Source: JBEKTY01 sp049515555 (GTDB lineage Bacteria; Planctomycetota; Planctomycetia; Pirellulales; Thermoguttaceae). Taken from it: a DNA stretch of 64,000 bases. The notes beneath the pieces were generated by a model. The model had not been told where the DNA came from. It worked only from the letters and a program-made list of their open reading frames with translations, and ran no database searches. Position 1 is the first letter of the stretch, and each line of letters opens with the position of its first letter. The DNA lies in the NCBI GenBank assembly GCA_049515555.1, contig JBEKTY010000007.1, positions 1 through 64,000 on the forward strand, written 5' to 3'. Both the position numbers and the translations under genes were made by a program. Of this stretch, positions 8,157-16,913 are shown piece by piece.

Positions 8157-10028
8157 TCAGTCGCGGATGCCGATCTCGGGCATCGTCAGCACGGCCCGCT
8201 CGTGTTGCAGCAGATCGAGGCGTCGCAGGGCGGCCTTGATCAGCCCGAGCCGGTTGCGATCCAGGCCCTTCAGTTGCGGCAGGGCCAGCTCGAGGATCGA
8301 CGCCCCGCGGAGGGGCGCCGCTGCGGCCGGCATTGCCAGGCGGTTCGGATCGCGCTCGTCGTCCGACATCTCCTCGAAGAGGGCCTCGAAGAAGTTCTTG
8401 GGCTCGGGATACACCCGCACCTCGTACTCCTTGAGCTTCGCCCGGCCGGCGGCGTCGCGGAGGGCCTCCTCCAGGCCGCCGAGCTTGTCGATCAGACCCA
8501 GCTCGAGGGCCTGCTGGCCGGTGAACACGCGGCCGGCGGCCAGCTCGTCGATGGGCTTTTTGAGCTTCGCGCCGCGGGCGGCGACCACGTGACCCTTGAA
8601 CACGCCGTAGACGTCGTTCATCCAGTCCTGCATCTTCTTGCGTTCCGGCTCGCTGAACACGCGGTCGGAGCTGAGCAGACCGGCGTTGGCCCCGCGGCGG
8701 CTGCTGTCCCAACTGACGCCGATCTTGTTCCACATGTCGGTGGTGGCGACCTTTCCGCCGACGACGCCGATCGAGGCGGTGATGGTCGTGGCGTCGGCGT
8801 AGATCGTGTCGGCGCCCATGGCCACGTAGTAGCCGCCGCTGCCGGCCACCTCGCCCATCGAGACCACCAGCGGCTTCTTGGCCTTCAGCCGTTCGGTGGC
8901 GTTGAGGATGATCTCGCTGGCCACGGCCGATCCGCCCGGCGAGTTGACCCGCAGCACCACCGCTTTCACGTCCTTGTCGTCGGTGATTTTGTCCAGCGCC
9001 TTGCGGATGGGCGTGCTATAGGCTTCGCCGGAGTCGGAGCCGAAGGGGCTGGGCTCGGGCTTGCCGGGCATGATCGCGCCGTCGACGTACACGATTCCGA
9101 TCACGTCCTTGCCGGGGGCCTTCTTCTTGGCCCCCTCGATGAGCGTGGCCCAAATCTTCAGCAGTCCGAAGGGCGACGAAAGATCGAAGTCCTGGTTCTG
9201 CTTCTTCCGGCCGTACTTGCGGTCGAACTTCAACTCCGCGCCGAACTTCTTGCGCAGCTCGGACTCGAACGCCTGGCGGTGCTCGACGGCGTCGATGATT
9301 CCCTGCTGCCGGGCCTGCTCCGGCGTATACAGGGCGCCGTCGATCCACTGGCGGACCCGCTCCGGCGGCACGCCGCGGCCCTGGGCCACCATCTTCTGGA
9401 AGCTGTCGTACAGGCTGTCCAGCAGCCAGTTCCGCATGCGGGCGGCCTCGGGGCTGGGGCCCTTGCGCATGAAAATCTCGGCCGCGCTCTTGTACTCGCC
9501 GCAGTGCAGAAAATCGGGCTGCACCCCGATCATGTCCAGCAGGCCCCGCACGTAGGGCGACTCGGCATTCAGGCCGTTGATGATGATGATCGTGGTGGGG
9601 GTCACGCTGATGCGGGTGGCCCCGGCGGCCAGCGCCAGCCCCCGCATCATCAGCGCCGCATCGACGTGCACGTGGACCTCCTTGCCCGCCGCCTTGACCG
9701 CGCCCAAGGCCTGACGAAGCTCATCGACCTGTGCCAAACCGAGCTCGACCTCATCCAGCAGCAGCACGACGGCCTTGACGTTCTTGTCGTCCTTGGCCTT
9801 CTTTATCCGCTCGAGCACGTCCTTTAGCGAAGAGCGGCCGACGGGCGTGAACAGCGGGAATTCTTCGCCCTGGGGCTTCTCCGGCAGCGGGGCGTCGAAG
9901 GTGAAGACGGCGGCCACCGGCTTCGCGTCGTCCTTCTTCCCCTTCTTCTCGGCGGCGCCTAGCGCGCAGGGTGCGGCAATCAGGCAGACCGCCAGGGCAA
10001 GCGCGGAATACTTCATCATCCGTATCAT
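8157..10028 (-). CDS. sppA: Signal peptide peptidase SppA, S49 family (67K type)
   Basis: Serine protease that cleaves remnant signal peptides in or at the membrane. It is 623 residues with a Sec signal or membrane anchor (MIRMMKYSALALAVCLIAAP). Two tandem S49 domains are present, as in the long E. coli-type enzyme. The N-terminal domain supplies the catalytic lysine (K180 in HCGEYKSAAE) and the C-terminal domain the serine (S397 in EVAGSGGYYVAMG). RVNSPGGSAVAS and TASIGVVGGKVAT are typical S49 motifs. The start at 10028 has AAAGGG upstream; Met codons 3 and 4 residues later are alternatives. It ends MPEIGIRD, and a near copy of that 3' end is found at about 6876-6910. Confidence 0.92.
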   Translation of the reverse strand: MIRMMKYSALALAVCLIAAPCALGAAEKKGKKDDAKPVAAVFTFDAPLPEKPQGEEFPLFTPVGRSSLKDVLERIKKAKDDKNVKAVVLLLDEVELGLAQVDELRQALGAVKAAGKEVHVHVDAALMMRGLALAAGATRISVTPTTIIIINGLNAESPYVRGLLDMIGVQPDFLHCGEYKSAAEIFMRKGPSPEAARMRNWLLDSLYDSFQKMVAQGRGVPPERVRQWIDGALYTPEQARQQGIIDAVEHRQAFESELRKKFGAELKFDRKYGRKKQNQDFDLSSPFGLLKIWATLIEGAKKKAPGKDVIGIVYVDGAIMPGKPEPSPFGSDSGEAYSTPIRKALDKITDDKDVKAVVLRVNSPGGSAVASEIILNATERLKAKKPLVVSMGEVAGSGGYYVAMGADTIYADATTITASIGVVGGKVATTDMWNKIGVSWDSSRRGANAGLLSSDRVFSEPERKKMQDWMNDVYGVFKGHVVAARGAKLKKPIDELAAGRVFTGQQALELGLIDKLGGLEEALRDAAGRAKLKEYEVRVYPEPKNFFEALFEEMSDDERDPNRLAMPAAAAPLRGASILELALPQLKGLDRNRLGLIKAALRRLDLLQHERAVLTMPEIGIRD

Positions 10029-10413
10029 GGTCGACCCTTTCCAACTGAGAAGCATGTACGTACAAAAAGCCAAGACCAGCCGGAGACGTTAGCCGGCATC
10101 TTCCGTGTATGGCGGGCCTAAAGCTCGTGCAGGCTCACCATACCGGCCATCTTACCACATCGCCCCCAACGTGTTTAGGGCCCCGGCGAGCTACCAGCGA
10201 AAGCTGCGCGCCGCCTGCTGGCCGTTTCCCATCGGCTGCCGCCGGCCCCCCCAACCCCACGAATGGGTGAATGTAGGGTGGGTCGAGCGTAGCGAGCCCC
10301 ACCAGGAAGACAGCTTGGGCCTGTCCAATAATAGCTTGAAGTTGTGTAGAATCATGGCGTACCCGGCGTCCGCCGCTCTGTAGTAGAGCCAAACAAGAAT
10401 GGAGAGAGTCGCC
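10029..10413. other. Intergenic region with one dispersed repeat
   Basis: Region between the divergent sppA and flavodoxin genes. It holds repeat A copy 2 (10273-10305). The other open frames here have no protein-like composition. Confidence 0.5.
10273..10305. repeat. Dispersed repeat A, copy 2
   Basis: Second copy of the 33-bp repeat seen at 5674-5706 (starts GTAGGGTGGGTCGAGCG), same orientation, one mismatch. Confidence 0.8.
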
Positions 10414-11085
10414 ATGAGCAGACTCGGATCGCTTTTCCCGAGCCCGCACGTCCGCAAGGCGGACATGCCGCGGTTGTTGATCTTCTTGGCCTTGGCCTGC
10501 CCGGCGGCGGCCGTGTGGGCCGCGGAGAAGTCGCCGCCGGAGGGGCCGGCCGGAGCGGTCCGCGTGTTGGTGGCCTACTACTCGCTGACCGGCAACACCG
10601 AGCAGATGGCCCGCGGAGTGGCCGAAGGCATCGGCCGCGTGCCGGGTGTCACGGCCGTCGTCAAGCCGGTGGCCGACGTGACCAAGGCCGACCTGGAAGC
10701 CGCCGACGGCATTGTCCTGGGCTGCCCCACCTACTTCAGCAACATCCCCGGCCGCATGAAGGTGATCATCGACGACTGGTCCTGGAAGATGAAAGTCGAC
10801 TTCACCGACAAGGTAGGCGGCGCCTTTGCCACCGGCGGCGGCGAAGCGGGCGGCAAGGAGCACGTCGTCAACTCGCTCTTGCTGTTCATGCTGAGCAATC
10901 GGATGGTCGTCGCCGGCCCGCTGTACCGCAACGAAAAAACGGGAAGCCTGTGGGGCGAGCCGGGGGCGACCGCGGTCACCGGACCCCTGGACCCCGGAAT
11001 CAGCCGGCAGAAGCTCGATGCCGCCGCACGGCTCGGGCAGCGCGTGGCCGGCCTGGCCAAACGACTGAAGAAACCTGAAAACTAA
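10414..11085 (+). CDS. Exported flavodoxin-like protein
   Basis: A flavodoxin/WrbA-type FMN-binding fold of about 180 residues behind a Sec signal peptide. The phosphate-binding loop is YYSLTGNTEQMA and the second flavin loop is GCPTYFSNIPGRMK, followed by FATGGGEAGGKE. The signal MPRLLIFLALACPAAAVWAAE starts at an ATG at 10465; the ATG at 10414 has GGAGAG at a good distance and adds 17 residues. Flavodoxins are normally cytoplasmic, so an exported one is unusual. It could be a periplasmic quinone reductase or electron carrier. The cupin gene follows after 78 bases that contain a palindromic repeat. Confidence 0.82.
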   Translation: MSRLGSLFPSPHVRKADMPRLLIFLALACPAAAVWAAEKSPPEGPAGAVRVLVAYYSLTGNTEQMARGVAEGIGRVPGVTAVVKPVADVTKADLEAADGIVLGCPTYFSNIPGRMKVIIDDWSWKMKVDFTDKVGGAFATGGGEAGGKEHVVNSLLLFMLSNRMVVAGPLYRNEKTGSLWGEPGATAVTGPLDPGISRQKLDAAARLGQRVAGLAKRLKKPEN

Positions 11086-11095
11086 ACGAGGAGTG

Positions 11096-11139
11096 GGGGA
11101 CTGCCCCAATTTTCGTCCGACGAAAATGGGACTGTCCCC
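11096..11139. repeat. Palindromic repeat B, copy 2
   Basis: A 44-bp palindrome nearly identical to 5848-5891 (GGGGACTGCCCC, ATTTTCGTCC, GACGAAAAT, GGGACTGTCCCC). The flanks share an imperfect duplication: AAACGAGGAGT before it (from about 11084) and AAACAGAGGAGT after it (from about 11147). The second supplies the ribosome binding site of the cupin gene. Confidence 0.8.
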
Positions 11140-11163
11140 TTCAGCCAAACAGAGGAGTTAGGC

Positions 11164-11424
11164 ATGCCCATCGAAGTTCGCCAGCCGACGGCGGAAGAAG
11201 CGGCCCACATGAAAAAGTGCCCTATCTGGGAAAAGGAGCCCTCGGAGTTTCCCTGGCATTATGACGAGCAGGAAACCTGCCTGATCCTGGCCGGCGAGGT
11301 GACCGTGGAGGCCCCCGGGCAGACCGTGTCGTTCGGACCGGGCGACTACGTGGTCTTTCCCGAAGGGCTGGACGTTACCTGGAAGGTGAAGCGGGCGGTC
11401 CGCAAGCACTATCAGTTCGGCTGA
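11164..11424 (+). CDS. Small cupin domain protein
   Basis: An 86-residue single cupin domain of the EutQ/ureidoglycine-hydrolase-like (DUF861) type. Key stretches are EFPWHYDEQETCLILAGEVT (first cupin motif with His and Glu) and FGPGDYVVFPEGLDVTWKV (second motif). It probably binds a metal and a small ligand; the substrate is unknown. GAGGAG lies 7-8 bases before the ATG. The frame is complete for this family of about 85-95 residues. Confidence 0.85.
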   Translation: MPIEVRQPTAEEAAHMKKCPIWEKEPSEFPWHYDEQETCLILAGEVTVEAPGQTVSFGPGDYVVFPEGLDVTWKVKRAVRKHYQFG

Positions 11425-11426
11425 CC

Positions 11427-12980
11427 TCAGAACTTGCGGTTCACCCGCAGCACGCATTCCCACTTGTAGGCCTGGTCGGCCGTTACGGGCACGAGCAGGC
11501 CGGTGTCGATTTCGGTCTTGCCCATGCCCAGGGCCAGTTGCGGGCCGAGGTCGACCACGTTGGCCGAATAGATGCTGCCCAGCGTGTTCGTGTCGTTCAC
11601 TTCCAGCAGTGCCGCCAGAGAGTTGATTCGGCCCGCGGGGTTCTGATACAGCCAGAAGCCCACGTCCACGTTGGCGCGGAAGAAGGGCTCGAACCCCATG
11701 GCGATGGGCTGCACCTGGTGCACCGGATTGGCGCCGAAGTCGAAGAGCACGCCGCTAGGGTCGCTTAGGGTGCCGGCCGGAATGTCGGTGGTCAGCGTGG
11801 CGGTCGACGGGTTCAGCGGCAGGCAGAGCTGGAGCATGCCTTGCGCGAACAGCCGGCGCTGGCTGTCGTAGCTGGCTCCCAGGAACGGATTCAGCCACAC
11901 CGTCTGGTTGGGCTGCTGGATCCGAACCGATTCGTACAAGTCGGCCGTGAGACCGCCGAACGTCCCTACAAGCTGGGTCTTGTACGTGAAGTCGGTGGCC
12001 GGCGCGGTGGGGAATTGTACTCCCAGGCCGCTCGTGATGTTCAGTTGCTCGCTTTTCAGCAGGTAGCGTTTCAGCGCAATACCGACGTTGCCGATAGCCG
12101 TGTCGTCTGAGAGCGACTCATTGGGAAAGGCGGTCTGCACCGCGGCCGCCTGTCCCTGGAACGGCACGCGGACCTCCACCGACCACATGCCCTCCCAGAA
12201 GGTCTTTTCAAAACCGATCACGTAACGATCCACCGACAAGGATTGGAATTCCTGTTGATGGTAATAAGCGTTGGGATGGCCATGCGCGGGATCCGGCCCG
12301 TACAGGTCGATGATCTCGATCGAGCCCACGGAGTCGAAATGCCGGTAATCGAAGAATATCCGGTCCTGCGGAATGATCGAGCCGTTCTCCGCCCAGTTGA
12401 TCATGTCGTAGCCCACGATCGGCGACGACAGCAGCACGGCGCTGAAAGGCAGGTATACATTGGGGGTGAGGGGGAATCCAAGCAAGCCGAATACCAAATC
12501 GGCCGACTTCAGCGACTTCGGCAGCGAGTTGGAATCGACGAGGAAGCCGGGCAGCGTGCTCTGGAAGACCAGGCGGTCTGACCCGTCGTTCAGAACCGGC
12601 GGGATACCGAAGACCGTGGCCACCACGGCGGGGGCAATGACGTGCGGATAGGCCGGCCGCCCGCCCCAGGTCGTATCGCCTTGCAGCGTGGGCAGCGCCG
12701 CCCCCGTGCCGGCCGCCCCGCCGGCCATGGCCCCCAGGTCGGACGGCTCCGTCGCCGGCTCCGGCTCCGCCTTCTCGCCGGCAGGAGCCGGGGCCGGCTC
12801 GGCGAACAAGCTGGGCTGGATGAAAGAAGGTTCCCGCAGCGACGACTCGGGTCGCTCATTGTCCAGGCGAGCCGCCGCGGGTTCGTTTTCGTAGCCTTGG
12901 CCCGTGGCCAGCCCGCTGGCCGCACTCAGGACCAGGGCTGATAGCATCAACCGCAATCGCCAGGGAGTTGAGTTCACCAC
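11427..12980 (-). CDS. Putative outer-membrane beta-barrel protein
   Basis: A 517-residue protein with a Sec signal (LRLMLSALVLSAASGLATGQ), a Pro/Glu/Ala-rich linker (about residues 45-90) and then a beta-rich domain of alternating polar and hydrophobic strands. It ends in VLRVNRKF, a terminal Phe as used by barrel-assembly machinery. It resembles the planctomycete exported proteins annotated as outer-membrane or transporter-like barrels, but no specific family motif is recognised. The GTG start at 12980 has AAGGG about 11 bases upstream. An internal ATG at 12947 is the alternative start. Confidence 0.6.
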   Translation of the reverse strand: MVNSTPWRLRLMLSALVLSAASGLATGQGYENEPAAARLDNERPESSLREPSFIQPSLFAEPAPAPAGEKAEPEPATEPSDLGAMAGGAAGTGAALPTLQGDTTWGGRPAYPHVIAPAVVATVFGIPPVLNDGSDRLVFQSTLPGFLVDSNSLPKSLKSADLVFGLLGFPLTPNVYLPFSAVLLSSPIVGYDMINWAENGSIIPQDRIFFDYRHFDSVGSIEIIDLYGPDPAHGHPNAYYHQQEFQSLSVDRYVIGFEKTFWEGMWSVEVRVPFQGQAAAVQTAFPNESLSDDTAIGNVGIALKRYLLKSEQLNITSGLGVQFPTAPATDFTYKTQLVGTFGGLTADLYESVRIQQPNQTVWLNPFLGASYDSQRRLFAQGMLQLCLPLNPSTATLTTDIPAGTLSDPSGVLFDFGANPVHQVQPIAMGFEPFFRANVDVGFWLYQNPAGRINSLAALLEVNDTNTLGSIYSANVVDLGPQLALGMGKTEIDTGLLVPVTADQAYKWECVLRVNRKF

Positions 12981-13003
12981 TTCTGCTACCCTTGCCGCCG
13001 GAT

Positions 13004-13085
13004 GAAAACGGGGACAGGCACCGCAACTAATAGTGGTTTAGATCGAGCGGCGGCACAAGCTATTGCGGAGCCAGTCCCCGTTTTC
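13004..13085. repeat. 82-bp inverted-repeat element
   Basis: Terminal arms GAAAACGGGGAC and GTCCCCGTTTTC are exact reverse complements. They enclose about 58 bp with further partial symmetry (AGGCACCGC near the left arm, GCGGAGCCA near the right). It lies just upstream of the barrel-protein gene start. The form is that of a small non-autonomous element. Confidence 0.8.
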
Positions 13086-13251
13086 AGCCCAGCCTTGCCC
13101 TATTATCCCACACCAACGTATTCGCCCTACTTTCCCTTAGAAATGAACATTCTCAGAGAATGCCTCTCTTCCGGCAAATTTGGAATAATCGGCACCGCCC
13201 GCAAAGTTTACCGCTTTTCCGTTCGACTCTGCGTTTTACGCCGCGTTTTGA

Positions 13252-13257
13252 TACAAT
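13252..13257 (+). promoter_or_regulatory. Possible -10 box for a leaderless caspase-gene transcript
   Basis: TACAAT ends 7 bases before the ATG at 13265. Transcription from it would start at or next to the start codon, which would fit the absence of a ribosome binding site. No convincing -35 box is seen, so this is weak. Confidence 0.22.
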
Positions 13258-13264
13258 CTCGGAT

Positions 13265-16200
13265 ATGAACAGGATGACGCCGGAGGGTGGTGTGGGTCTA
13301 CAAGCAACTTCCGTACTCATCACGCTCCGCGTGATGCCATTCCTCTCGCGGAGCGAGAGGAGTACGGGAAATGCACCGGGTGCCACTGCTGGCTTGTCCA
13401 GCAGTGCCGGCAGCACGGGTGGGCAAGCCACCCGTGGCACCCGGGGCGGGGCCCTGTGCTTCGCGGCGCTGCTGGCCCTGGCGTGCCTCGCCCGGGCTGA
13501 GCCGCCGGCGCAGCGGCCGCAGTTGTGCCTGAACATCGCCGGGCACACCGCCCCCGTCTTGACCATGGCCTTCTCGGCCGATTCCAAGCTCCTGTTCACT
13601 GCCGGTTTGGATAAGGTGGTGCATGCCTGGCAGTTGCCCGATCGCTTGCCGCCCGCTGGCGACAAGACGGCCCAGGCCGTGTTAACGGGCCACCTTTGGT
13701 CCGAGGAGCGAACGCTGCGCTGGAGCATCGGCCGCGGCCAGCGGGGAAGCATCTATGCGATGGCGATTTGCCCCCGGACGGGTGACCTGGCCTTGGGCGG
13801 CTACGGCGCCCGAGGCACCCTGGGCGACGTCGCGCTGCTAGACCCCGCCCGGCCCGCGGTGCTTCGCGTTCGGGAGGAACACCGGGAAACGGTGATGTCG
13901 TTGGCCTTCGCGGGATCGGCCGGGGCTTTGGTCTCCCTGGACCGCTCGGGCCGCCTGCTGCTGGGGCCGGCCGAGGGCGGCCCGCCGCGGACGCTTTGCG
14001 CCGCCGACGCGGAGACGCACGGCCCGGCGGTGGCCCGGGCCATCGCCGCCAGTCTGCGGTTGCGCCCCGTCGCGGCCGCCGGCGATCAGTACGTGGCCGC
14101 TCCCGTCTATACCGGCCCGTCGCCCGACGGGAAGTCGATGACCTGGCGGGTCCGCCTGTACGGCGTCGCCGGCCAGCCCGCCATTACCCTCAAGACCGTG
14201 CACTACGGGGCCGTCACCGCCCTGGCTTGCACTGCCGATGGCCGCAAAGTGGCCTCGGCGGATCAAGCCCGGCAACTAATGATCTGGGACATGCCGACCG
14301 GCAGCGTCAAACAACTGCCGACGCCGCTGCCCGTGGTCTCGCTGGCATTCTCGCCCCGTGGTGACGTGTTGGTGGCCGGCACGGCCCGCGGCGAGATCGA
14401 GCGCGGCAGCGAGCTGCAAGTGTGGGACGTCGCCGGCGGGCAACTCCGCCGCAAGCGCAGCCTGTCCGAGCCCGTCTATACCTGCGCCATCAGTCCCGAC
14501 GGGCAGAAACTGACCTATGTGGGCGGCGTGGGCCACGACGTGCTGGTCGAGCAGTTGGACAATCCGGCGGACCCCTTGCGGATCGCGGGCGGCCCCCAGG
14601 TGACGGCCGTCGGCCTGCTCGGCGGGAAGGGAAAGTACCGCCTGGTCTACGGCGTCTTGCCCGAGCCGGTGGGCAGCGCCAAGAGCCGCGTCTTCGATCC
14701 CCAGCGGCTCGAAGTCGGTCCCTGGGCTCCACCCGTACCGCAGGCCCCCGCCACTTGCGGCGACTGGCAGGCGGTGGCCGACCGCAAGAACAACGGCCTG
14801 ACGCTCTTTACCGGCGGCGCGAGCATGGGCCTCCTGCAAGTCGACCGCGAGCGACAGGGCATCATCCACAGTTTCTGCTGGGTCCCCGGACGGGACGGCT
14901 CGCCGGCGGCCGTCGCCGTGGGCACCAACATTCAGTGCGGCGTGTACGTGTATGGTCTGCCCGAGGCGGGGGCCTGCCCCTTGTTGCGTTATTTTCGCGG
15001 GCACTACGACCTTGTCAGCTCGCTGGCCGTCTCGGGCGATGGGCGGATCCTGGTTTCCGGATCGCGCGACGGGACGATCCGCTGCTGGCCGCTGGGCGAG
15101 GGGCAAGCGCCTTCGGCGATCCGTCGCCGCTGGGGCGCGGAACTCGGCGAGCTCTCCGGCCGGGTCGTCGTGACCGCCATCGACGAGTTCGGGCCGCTGG
15201 GCCAACAGCAGGTCCGCGCCGGCGACGCGGTTGCCAAGATCCTGTGGCTCGACGGCCAGACCGCTCGCTCGGAAACGCAGCCCGGGCAGATTCTGGCCCG
15301 GCTGGCGCAACTTCCGTGGTACGCCCAGGTCTCGTTCTGCATCAGCCGACAGGGGGCCGATCTTCCGCCGTTCAATCTGGTGGGCGGCTGGCACGAGTTG
15401 CTCGGCCTGTACACAACCGATCGAGATTGGATCGTGTGGACGCCCGCCGGGTATTACGCCTGCTCGGCCGGCGGCGAGCAGTTGATCGGCTGGCAGATCA
15501 ACAGCGCGGATCTCCGGCAGGCCCCGGCGTTCTCTTCGGCCGATAAGTTCAGCAAGGTCTTCTACCGCCCCGACCTGATCCGCTCGCTGCTGGCCAGCGG
15601 GACCCTGAGCGCGGCCATGCAAGCGGAGCGGCAAACGCCGGCCCACGTCAGCGAAATCCTCCCCCCAAAGGTCAAGACCGTTCTGGTCGACCAGCGCCGC
15701 CTGGACCGCGGCACGCGGGTCCGCATCGCCGCCACCGCCGAGTCCAGAGACGATCATCCCTTGGTGGCCATGCAGCTTCTGTTGGACGGGCGGCCGTACG
15801 GCGAGAGCCGCGCCTTTCCGCCCGACGATCCGGCCAGCCGCAAGCGACGAGAGGACTGGCTGCTGGAGCTCGCGCCGGGCCAGCACCAGATTGCCGTGCA
15901 GGCCGAGGGCCAGCAGAGCTACGCCACCGACGAGATCGAGCTGACCTGCCCCGGCGAGGTCCAGGTCAAGCCCACCCTGCGCGCGTTGTGCGTCGGCGTA
16001 TCGGGCTACCCCGGAAACCTGCGGCTGCGCTACGGGCACTCCGACGCCAAGGCCTTTGCCTCGATCCTCGATCGCAATGCCCCGCCGCTTTTCGGCAAGC
16101 TGGAGATCAAGACCCTCATCGAGAGCCAGGCCACGCGGCGCGACGTCGAGGCCGGACTGCGGTGGCTCCAGACGGCGGCCGCCTGGAACGACGTCTCCGT

Positions 16201-16693
16201 CTTCTTCTTCGCCGGACACGGCCTCAGTGAGCAGTCCGGAAGGTTCTTTCTGCTCCCCATCGACGGCGCGGCCGATCAGCCCGATGCGACGTCCATCCCC
16301 GACATTCTGCTAGAGGAATTCTGCAAGCACACGCCGGGAAAGGTGATGATCTTACTGGACGCCTGCCGGGCGGCCAGCATCAAGATCGACGTCAACGACC
16401 TGGCCTTGAAGCTCGGCCGCAGCGATTGCGGGGCCATCGTTATCGCCTCCTCGACTGGCGATCAGGAGTCGCTGGAAGCCCCGGTGTGGAACGGGGGGGC
16501 ATTCACCAAGGCCCTGGTCGACGGCCTGGAGGGCCGCGCCGACCTGTTCCACACCGGCTACGTATCCGGCCCCTACGATCTGGCCTCCTACGTCGATCAC
16601 GTGGTGCGGACCTTGACCGACCAGCGACAAATTCCCATCTGCGCCTCGCCGCGGATGTCGCAGTTCAAAATCACCCGCGCAACAGTACACTAA
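13265..16693 (+). CDS. WD40 repeat-caspase (C14) fusion protein
   Basis: A 1142-residue exported protein combining a WD40-type beta-propeller with a C-terminal caspase-like (C14/orthocaspase) peptidase. WD-like repeats run from about residue 90 to 610 (for example IAGHTAPVLTMAFSADSKL and FRGHYDLVSSLAVSGDGRI). A linker and beta-sandwich region follow, then the caspase domain from about residue 900. The catalytic pair is H985 (FFAGHGLSEQSG) and C1034 (ILLDACRAASIK). The signal h-region is ALCFAALLALACLARAEP. Between the ATG at 13265 and that h-region lie two palindromic repeats in frame (13313-13365 and 13378-13442), so the pre-signal segment is about 60 residues long. No ribosome binding site is visible. 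The next gene starts one base after the stop. Confidence 0.85.
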   Translation: MNRMTPEGGVGLQATSVLITLRVMPFLSRSERSTGNAPGATAGLSSSAGSTGGQATRGTRGGALCFAALLALACLARAEPPAQRPQLCLNIAGHTAPVLTMAFSADSKLLFTAGLDKVVHAWQLPDRLPPAGDKTAQAVLTGHLWSEERTLRWSIGRGQRGSIYAMAICPRTGDLALGGYGARGTLGDVALLDPARPAVLRVREEHRETVMSLAFAGSAGALVSLDRSGRLLLGPAEGGPPRTLCAADAETHGPAVARAIAASLRLRPVAAAGDQYVAAPVYTGPSPDGKSMTWRVRLYGVAGQPAITLKTVHYGAVTALACTADGRKVASADQARQLMIWDMPTGSVKQLPTPLPVVSLAFSPRGDVLVAGTARGEIERGSELQVWDVAGGQLRRKRSLSEPVYTCAISPDGQKLTYVGGVGHDVLVEQLDNPADPLRIAGGPQVTAVGLLGGKGKYRLVYGVLPEPVGSAKSRVFDPQRLEVGPWAPPVPQAPATCGDWQAVADRKNNGLTLFTGGASMGLLQVDRERQGIIHSFCWVPGRDGSPAAVAVGTNIQCGVYVYGLPEAGACPLLRYFRGHYDLVSSLAVSGDGRILVSGSRDGTIRCWPLGEGQAPSAIRRRWGAELGELSGRVVVTAIDEFGPLGQQQVRAGDAVAKILWLDGQTARSETQPGQILARLAQLPWYAQVSFCISRQGADLPPFNLVGGWHELLGLYTTDRDWIVWTPAGYYACSAGGEQLIGWQINSADLRQAPAFSSADKFSKVFYRPDLIRSLLASGTLSAAMQAERQTPAHVSEILPPKVKTVLVDQRRLDRGTRVRIAATAESRDDHPLVAMQLLLDGRPYGESRAFPPDDPASRKRREDWLLELAPGQHQIAVQAEGQQSYATDEIELTCPGEVQVKPTLRALCVGVSGYPGNLRLRYGHSDAKAFASILDRNAPPLFGKLEIKTLIESQATRRDVEAGLRWLQTAAAWNDVSVFFFAGHGLSEQSGRFFLLPIDGAADQPDATSIPDILLEEFCKHTPGKVMILLDACRAASIKIDVNDLALKLGRSDCGAIVIASSTGDQESLEAPVWNGGAFTKALVDGLEGRADLFHTGYVSGPYDLASYVDHVVRTLTDQRQIPICASPRMSQFKITRATVH
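13313..13365. repeat. Palindromic repeat C inside the caspase-gene N-terminus
   Basis: GTACTCATCACGCTCCGCG on the left and CGCGGAGCGAGAGGAGTAC on the right form an imperfect palindrome. A related copy is at 18754-18808. It is read through in frame by the caspase gene. Confidence 0.75.
13378..13442. repeat. 65-bp palindromic repeat D, copy 1 (in frame in a gene)
   Basis: It begins GGGTGCCACTGCTGGCTTG and ends in ACCCGTGGCACCC. It holds two hairpins (CTGCTGG...CCAGCAG and GGGTGGG...CCACCC) within outer GGGTGCCAC/GTGGCACCC arms. Translated in frame as GATAGLSSSAGSTGGQATRG. An equal-length copy lies inside another gene at 19647-19711. Confidence 0.85.
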
Positions 16694-16694
16694 G

Positions 16695-16913
16695 ATGACT
16701 GATCCTGAACAAGGCTGGTTCGACCCCGACTTTTGCGAGCACCGCTGCCCGGTCTGCACCAGGGCGCGGAAGGGGAACCGCTTCGCCCGGTTTCTGCAAG
16801 CCGTCGAGACGGCCGTTACCTTCGGCGGCTGCCCCTGGGGCCGGGCCAGACAGAAGAAGTACGGCGTGAAGCCCAGCCAGCCGTTGCCGGCAGAAAGACA
16901 GGAAAATGGATAA
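16695..16913 (+). CDS. Small Cys-rich protein downstream of the caspase
   Basis: A 72-residue protein with DPDFCEHRCPVCTRARKG near the start, a possible zinc-binding Cys/His knuckle, and later FGGCPWGRARQKKYGV. It starts one base after the caspase stop and overlaps the next gene by 8 bases, which strongly suggests co-translation with both. I recognise it only as a small conserved planctomycete-type protein of unknown role. Coupling to a caspase and a peptidase hints at a regulatory or partner function. Confidence 0.6.
   Translation: MTDPEQGWFDPDFCEHRCPVCTRARKGNRFARFLQAVETAVTFGGCPWGRARQKKYGVKPSQPLPAERQENG

Noticed and set aside
10105..10383. 92-codon plus-strand frame across repeat A
   Set aside because: Low-complexity, spans a dispersed repeat, no ribosome binding site.
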